Positions 34,601 through 43,600 of a stretch of DNA of 64,000 bases are shown here, in pieces. The stretch lies in assembly GCF_009711465.1 (NCBI RefSeq), contig NZ_SMME01000865.1, positions 1 to 64,000 of the forward strand, written 5' to 3'. A program made the position numbers and the translations under genes. The number at the start of each line of letters is the position of its first letter. Positions within the stretch are counted from its first letter, which is position 1. The DNA is from Parendozoicomonas verongulae. GTDB taxonomy: Bacteria > Pseudomonadota > Gammaproteobacteria > Pseudomonadales > Endozoicomonadaceae. Under the pieces are notes generated by a model that saw only the letters and a list, made by a program, of their open reading frames with translations, was not told the origin of the DNA and searched no databases.

Positions 34601-37600
34601 CCGACGATTACACCGTTTACTACAACACCACCACCGGCAAGATTGAGGTGGAGGAAATTCGGGTAAGTGGTGGTTATATCGAGCTGGAAGGTCACCTGCT
34701 CAATACTGGTTACGGTGAGATTGAACTCTTGGGTGGCTACGGCAAAATCAGTGTCACCAACAACACGTCTTATGATGTGGTTGTGAAGAGTCTGGATGCC
34801 TCCCAGCGTGGTGAAGGCACACTGGTTCTCAAGGATAAAGCCAAAGGCTCCAGCAACAACCCTCATGTGACTATCTACACCAAGGATGAGAACGGGGTCA
34901 GCATTGTTGAGGATGGTAAGACTGACCGTACCAGCAGCAGTAATTCTTACTCCTATGGCATCAGGGAAGGCTGGCGTTATGGCTGGTCTGTGGATGTGCT
35001 GGATGCAACCCGCCACTACAAAACAGAAAAGAAGAGTGCCTGGTTAGGGATTGATGATCTGGCCAAAGATCCCCCCAATGACTATTGGGATACTACAGAG
35101 CGTCTGGCAGGCCCAACCCTGACCGATGAAGGGCCGTACTTCTATCTGGATGCTGGCAAAAAGAATGATGCCTACATCCATACGCAGGTTGGCGATATTA
35201 ATGAGGATAAAACCCGCACCTATATCGAAGACCGCTGGCAGACCAGTACTTGGTACGGCAAGAAAACCTACTACACCAAGTGGGTGAAGGAAGAGTACAA
35301 AACCACCACCCACACCCATACGGTGAAAGCCGACTACGGCGTGAATATCAACTTTATTGGTTACGAGGCTGGTGAGGTGAACCTGACCTCCACAGTGGCC
35401 GGAGCCGATATTCTGATAGACGGCAGTATCCGTAACAGCTCCGGTACCACCACGATCACCTCCAGGGGGGATATTCGCCAGACCAGTGATAGTTCCTACA
35501 TCACTGGCAAGAACGTGGTGCTCTCTGCCACTAATGGCAATATCGGTAAGGTCATTGTTGATGCTGAAGGCAATCTGGTGGATTCCGGTGCACTGACTGT
35601 GAATCTGGCCAGTGTCGACAGTGCCAGTCTGAGTACCACTGCAGGCGGCGTTATTCATATAGCGTCCAGCTCTGGTGATCTGGTTATCGACGATGTGCAG
35701 GCAGGTAGCGGCAAGACTGTACGACTGGATGCCAAGGATTCCATCACAATTGCCACGGGTAAAACCGGCTCTATTTCAGGCGGTCGTGTTGAGCTGGTGG
35801 CGGAAGAAGGGGGGGTGGGTAACAGCGTATCCAAACCTCTGCAGGTGAACTCCGGTTCCGGGCTTGCTCACCATCTCACGGTCAACGCCAAGACTGATGT
35901 TTTTGTGAAAGAAACCAGTGGTGACCTGCGCCTGAAGGAAGTGATATCCGACAGTGGCAATGTTTATATCGAAGTCACCAACGGCCACCTGATTGATGCC
36001 AACGATAATGCCGAACGTGATGAGCGCACGGAACAGGAACTGCTGAATGGCCTGTGGACTGATCTCCAGCTGACCGATGGCACCGGTGCCCAGAGCAAGA
36101 TCGACCAAACCATAGCGGAAGCGGAAAACAATCGGGTTCAGGAGTATAGAAGTTACTGGCAGTACCGTGCCATGCAGGCTGACCCCAACGTTTACGACAG
36201 CACATTCGTCGTATCTCTGACCGTTGCCGAAGATGAGTACTACACCACCGCAGGCTGGACGGATGCTGAGAAACAGGCTCTGGTTACCAAGCGCACGGAT
36301 GAGTATCACAATCTCCACAAAACCTACGGCAGTGGTAATAACTACGATGAAAACTACAGCTATACCCTGAGCGATGTCGAGCGAGAGAGCTTGGTCGGCA
36401 GCATTAAGGTCTGGACAGAAGCTGAACTGCTCAACCTCTACAGTGCCGGATTGATTGAACCTATCACCGATACGCAAGTGACGGTAGAAGGGGCCAATAT
36501 CGCCGCAGCGGGCACCGTGACCGTTAAGGTCATTGGCACCGATAAGAGCATCGGTTCGGCCACCGGATATTATGATATTGATTTCAGTGATCCGAACTTC
36601 GCTCTGACGGATGCGGATCGTATTGCTCTGTCTGCGGCAGAACGTGCCGATGTGACTTATCTGGCCGGTGATATCTCTTCTGCCTATGTGAACTTTATTC
36701 ACAGCAACAGCACCAACGATAAAATTGTGCGCAAAGATAACGGCAGCTGGCTTGATGATGGTTTCCGGGCAGGCATGACCATTCAGGTTTTCGGCAATGC
36801 CGAAAATACCAATCAGAATGGTGAGTTCTTCACCATTGAATCTTTGACCGCGACAACCATTACCCTGTCGTCCAGTGACCAGCTGTCTACAGAATACCGG
36901 GTGAATATTGCCCTCGCTGAAATTGTGTTCGATCCTGCGAGCAATGGCGCATCCATAACCGGAATCCGCATCGACCTGCGGGATGATGTGGATGTAGATG
37001 CTGCAGACGCTATTTCCGCATCGGCAGACGGGGATGTGTTCCTGGGCTCTGAACAGGATATCAAGCTGGGTGAAGTTCGTGCTGGTGATACTGCACGAAT
37101 CAAGACCAGCCAGTCTATTGTCAACCTGTCCGGTGGCAATGTGACCAATATCATCAGTAATGACCTGATACTGGAAGCGGCGGATGGTTCTATCGGCTCA
37201 TCCTCTAGCCCACTGACTATTGATATTGCCAGTGATGCCGTTCTCACCGCCCGTGTGAGTGGCGATATTCACATTACCGAGCGCACCGGTAATATTAATG
37301 TTGGTACTCTCTATGCCCAGTCTGGTGGTATCTATCTCACCGCAGACAGCGGCGCCATTGTTGATGGTCTGAACCATGACTTTGCCAATATCAGCGCGGC
37401 AACTGAACTTGTACTGAATGCTTCAGCCGGTGTTGGTGAGTCTGGCGACTATCTGGAAACTGATCTGGGCGTAAATGCTGTACTTGATATCTCTGCCGGC
37501 TCCGACGTTCTTGTTCACGAAGTGCTGAACAATATGAACATCCGTCAGGTCGTAGCGGATGGCGGTGATATTGATCTGCGTGCCCATCAGGCGATTCTTG

Positions 37601-40600
37601 ATGCTGATGATAATCCTGATGCGGACGTGATCGGCAACTCTATTACGCTAACGTCTGATCTCGATGCTATCGGTGTGTCCGGCAACGATCTGGATATTAA
37701 CAGCGCTTGGCGCTCTGCAGGCACTGTCACCACATCCAGTGCTCGGGATACTTATCTGATTGAAACCGATGGTGATCTCTCGATTAACACCATTGGCACG
37801 GGCAACGGCTTTACCGCATTTATTTTAGGCCGTGACGACATTTACAACGGTAACAGCGATGCCAATGCTTCCAACGTAACCTCCGGCAAAACCCGCCTCT
37901 ATGCTGAAGGCAATATTGGTACGGTCAATAAACGACTGCAAACCACTGTTGGTTATATGGAAGGCGCATCCATCAATGGCGATGTCTGGATTACCAATAC
38001 CGGGCATCTCACCATTGGTGGTTTGGGTCAGGCGAATGGCATGGTGGCTTCCGGCGATGTGAACCTTGAAGCCCACAGCCCGATTACCATTGAAAAATCG
38101 ATTGTAAGTAACGCCGGTGATATCTCTATAACCTCAGGAGATGAATCCGGTGCGAACGATGATTATCTGACTGTTGGCAGTGGCGTACTGATTCAGGCAG
38201 TTGCAGGCACCGTGACCCTGCAATCGGGCGATAATCTGACTATTGAAACCGGCGCAACGGTGTCTGCTTCGGGTGACCTGACCCTGCTGGGTGATTACGG
38301 CAATGCGGAAGCTGCCGGTGTCACTATCCATAGCCTGGGAACGCTAACCGGTGCCAATATCACCATCTCTGGTGAGTCCGATGCAGACATCATCATTCTG
38401 GATGGTGCTGTGACTACAGCAGGAAAGCTCGATGTCTCCGGTAAAGAGAGCAATGACCGCATCGAACTGCTGGGCTCAATTACCGGCTCTACACGCATAG
38501 ATATTGGTGGTGGAAAAGGTAATGACATTCTCCTCATTGATGCCATATTACTGGCCGGTGACACCTATGTTGTGGGTGGCGAAGGAAACGATATCCTTGA
38601 GGTGAAAGAGTTGCACTCCCGCAGCGAAGTGCTCTCTCTGGATGGTAAAGGCGGTGGTGACCAGTACATCATCACCATGAGAGATGTGGACGCTGATGGC
38701 ACGACACTGACCGACTACACCATTGATATCAACGATTCCGGTACTGCCGCTGATGGTGCTGATAGCCTGACCATTCATGGGCGTGGTTATGCCGGTGATG
38801 CGGGTGCCGAAACCGACGACATCTTCCTTGTAAGAGATAACTTCATAACCCGTTTTCACGGGGAGCTGGCAACCAATACCTTTGTAGACCAGATTGAGCG
38901 CATCAACTACAACGCCACCCTGAACGATGCAGGCGGCGGTGTATTCCTTAACGGTGGTGATGGAAGCGACAGCTTCTTCTTCGACAACACCAGCGCCATT
39001 ATGACAGTAGACGGTGGCAGCGGTGTGGATAGCTTCCAGGTAGGCCAGATCTTTGGTGAAGCCCCTGTAACGGCTGTGGGAGATGAAGTGGAAGGTACAG
39101 CGGTCACCCGGGGCTTCCTGAGTTATGGCAATAGTGAAGCCCTGATCCTGAAGGGCGGTTCGGAAGGCGACAACTTTATTGTCTATAGCAACAAAGCCGA
39201 CCTCGTGATGATGGGTGAAGACGGCAACGATGAGTTCGTTGTACGCGCCTTTGTTGCTGATGGTGACATTGATCTGCAAGGTGGTGACGACGATGACACC
39301 ATTGATTACAACGTGAACGCGCCACTGAGCATTGATGGCGGAGCAGGTTTCGATACCCTGACGGCCATCGGCACCGAGAAAGACGACACATTTGTAGTGA
39401 CCCGTGATTCCATCGTCGGTGCTGGTTTGACGATCACCTACGACAATCTGGAATCGGTGGATGTGGATGCTCTGGAAGGTAACGATACCTTCATTGTTGA
39501 AAGCACCCGCACCGGTGTTATCACCCGACTGATTGGTGGTCTGGGCAGCGATAACTTTATTGTCGGCTCCAAAGGCTTAACGGCTGATATCCAGGGCTCG
39601 CTTATTATTGAGGGCAGCCTCACCACTGTTGACCGCTCCCTGAGAACACCGGTTGTACTGCCCAGCGAACAGGCGGAGTCGGCACTGGATATTCCATCCA
39701 TCACCGATGAAACCATTCAGACCGATACCCTGACAGTGTTTAATGATGCCAGCACTACGAACGACCGTGGTGTACTGACAACAACCTCTCTGACCGGCTT
39801 GAATATGGACGACAAGGCACTGGTTGTGGATGGCGAAAATGGTGAGCCGGATCTAACCATTGCCGGTGGTATCAGCTATTACGGTATTGATGCGTTTGAG
39901 CTGGTGATGGGACAAGGGGATGACTCGCTGGATATTGATGTCACCTCTGTCTCGGCCAGCGGCGCTATGGCTTTTGCCCATAACGCAGCCTTGAATAGCA
40001 GCACAATCACCCGTCAGGATGGCGGCAACTGGTATGACGAAGGCTACCGGGTTGGGGATACCATTGAAATCAGCGGCACGGCCAATAATAACGGTCTGTT
40101 TACGATTGCTTCTATCTCCCCTGATGGCGTCCAGCTGTTGTTGGCGGCTGGTGAACTGGTGGATGAATCGGTAGCGGCCACTGTTAAGCGACAAAGCCCG
40201 ATTACCGTAGTGCACGGTGGTGGTAACCAGAGCAGCGATGGTGCTGATACCTTCAATGTTTACGGTGGTGAAGGTGCTACCACACCTCTGATCCTGTTTG
40301 GTGATACTGCCCAGAATGGCAGCCGCTATAGTGGGCTACGCGGTGATGGACTGGATGCGGTTATTACATTCAACACCGCTGGTAATGATGTGATTGATGC
40401 CAGTCGTGCATCCAATGGTATTACGGTTTACGGCGGTGCCGGTAACGATTCACTGACAGGTTCTTCTGGCGATGACCGCATCTACGGTGGCTCAGGGAAC
40501 GACACCATCAACGGCCTTGGAGGTAATGACTTCCTCTATGGTGATTCCGGAATCAACATTGACATATCTTCCCGTCTGACACTGGCATCCCAGGTACTTA

Positions 40601-43600
40601 CCGTTGTAACTGAGCCCGATTTGGTTAACGACTTTGCGAATAGCGATAACCTGCAAACGGGCAATGATGTTGTTGATGGTGGCTCCGGCGACGATGTGAT
40701 TCTGGGTGATCATGGCGTGATTACCCAAACTCACGATGGTTCTGTGGAGCAACTGCGATTGATGTCTACCGGCCAGTTGGTGCATATCGAAACCAGTGAA
40801 GAAAGCCAGGGTGGTGATGACATCATTCGTGGCGGCGATCATGACGATAGGATTCTGGCGGGCTCTGGTGCTGATCAGGTTTCCGGCGGTGCAGGCAAGG
40901 ATATTTTGCTGGGCGACAATGGTGAGATTGATCTGAATGCCGATGGTGATCTGCTGACCATTGATTTGGTGCAAAACCGGAACGTAGATTACGGTGGAAA
41001 CGACACCCTGCAAGGCAACAGTGGTAATGACTGGTTACTGGGAGGCTTGGGTGACGACGCCATTTATGGTGCGAATGAAGATGGCAGCGCTCCAGGTTTG
41101 CTGGAAACAGACGACGATCTGATTCTGGGAGACTTTGGTGTTATTACTCTGGCGGCAGGGCAAGTGATTAGTCTGGCTTCTATACAGCTCCAGAAAGGCG
41201 GTAATGACACTATTCATGCTGCAGGTGGTAATAATATTGTCATTGCAGGTCACGGTGCGGATGACGTTACCACCACAGGTGGCGATGACATTGTGATTGG
41301 CGATAACGGCATTGCTGAATTCACTGATGGCAGCTTAATCACGCTTGCCAGCACTGATCTGAATGATACCACCGGCGGCGGTGATGTGCTCACAGTGGGC
41401 GATGGTTTTAATCGTGTAATTGGCGGAATAGGCGCTGACACCATCACCGGCGGCACTGGCGTTGATCACGTGCTCGGTGATCACGGCACCCTTACCTATG
41501 ACGTAAACAACATCCTGCAAAAAGCCGAAAGCCGCCTGATTGATCAAGGTGGTGATGACACAATCGCTCTGGCAGAAGGCAATAACGTTGTAATTGCTGG
41601 CCAGGGTTCAGATGAAGTCACCACAACTGGCGGAGACGATATTGTTATCGGTGATAACGGTATTGCTGAATTCACCGATGGCAGCTTAATCACACTCTCC
41701 AGCACTGATCTGGACGATGCCACCGGCGGCGATGATGTGCTCACAGTGGGCGATGGTTTTAATCGTGTAATTGGCGGAACCGGTAATGACACAATCATCG
41801 GTGGTTCTGGGGTTGACCATGTGCTCGGCGATCACGGTACGCTCATCTATAACGTAAACAACATTCTACAGCGTGCTGAAAGTAGTCTGATTGACCAAGG
41901 TGGTGATGACACAATCACTCTGGCAGGCGGCAATAACGTTGTCATTGCTGGTCAAGGTGCCGATGAAGTCACCACAACCGGCGGAGATGATATTGTCATC
42001 GGCGATAACGGCACAGCTGAATTCACTGATGGCAGATTGATCACGCTCACCAGCACAGATTTGGATGACTCTACCGGTGGTGGTGATGTACTCACAACGG
42101 GTGATGGCTTTAACCGAGTCATCGGTGGTACAGGAAACGATATTATTACCGGCGGTACTGGTGTTGATCACGTGCTCGGCGATCACGGCACACTCACCTA
42201 CGACGTAAACAACATCCTGCAGAAAGTTGAAAGCCGTCTGATTACTCAGGGTGGCAGTGACATTATTTCCCTGCTTGGTGGCGATAACCTTGTGATTGCC
42301 GGCCAGAGTGGGGATAACGTTTCAACATACGGCGGCGATGACATTGTTATCGGTGACAACGGAATTGCCGGGTTCGATAACGGGCGCCTGGTCACCCTGA
42401 TCAGTACCGACCTTGATGACGCCACAGGCGGCAGCGATGCCCTCTTTGTTGGTGGAGGCTTCAATCGCGTGATTGGTGGTACTGGCAGTGATGTGATTAC
42501 CGGTGGTACAGGAAGTGATCATGTAATTGGTGACCACGGTCGGCTGATTTACGAGAACGATATTCTGCAAACCGCAACCAGTAACCTCATTGCAGAAGGC
42601 GGAAATGATGTAGTCACTTTGGCCGGTGGCGATAATGTTGTGATTGCCGGGCAGGGCTCCGACAATGTCACCACAACTGGCGGGGACGACATTGTTGTTG
42701 GTGATAATGGCACAGCCCAGTTTACCAACGGCAAACTGATAACACTGAAGAGTACCGATCTTGATGACACAACCGGCGGTAACGATGTTCTGACAGCAGG
42801 CAACGGCTTTAATCGTGTGATTGGTGGTACGGGGAATGACACCATTACTGGTGGCACCGGTGTCGACCACGTGATTGGCGATCATGGTCGTATGACCTGG
42901 GATGAGTCCGGTATTCTCCGTGAAGCTATAAGTCTGCTGCCTTCCCAGGGTGGCAACGACGCTATCTTTGTATCCAATGGGCAAAATGTTGTTATTGCCG
43001 GTATGGCCGATGACCGGCTTGTCACCGGTCGTGATGATGACCACATTCTCGGCGACAACGGCATTGTTCAGTATGATTCCGCAGGCGTTATTACCCTGAT
43101 TGAAACGCGGGATTTTGCCCTCGGCGGCAATAATAACCTGCAAGCCGGTGATGGCGATAATCTAGTGCTGGCTGGCTTTGGCAATGATAATGCAGGCACA
43201 GGCTCAGGCAACGATACCGTGATTGGCGACAACGGCCGAATAACCTTTGTCGATGGCGTACGTGCTCGAGTTGACACTCTGGATAGATCCGCAATCACCG
43301 GTGGCAACGACACTGTAACTCTTGGAGCTGGTGAAGATCAGGCACTCGGTGGCGTGGGTGGTGATAACATCACAAATACCAGCGGTGAAACTATTATCCT
43401 TGGTGATAACGGTTATATCGAGAGCGATGCTTCTGGCCGTTATGTGAAAGTGACTACGGGCAGTATTACCCTTGGTGGCAGCGATAACCTCATCGGCGGC
43501 TCAGGCAGAGATATTCTGTTTGGTGGTGTTGGAGGTGATGAGCTGACAGGTAATGATGGTGATGACCTGCTGGGCGGTGATGGAAGTCAGGTAACCAGAA

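Noticed and set aside
35776-36702. 308-codon minus-strand frame and many similar ones inside the giant gene
   Set aside because: They arise from the biased Gly/Asp/Thr/Ala codon use of the repeats on the other strand and lack ribosome binding sites.
41200-42970. CRISPR-like or mobile-element repeats
   Set aside because: The 351-bp periodicity is an in-frame protein repeat with no spacer structure and no transposase.
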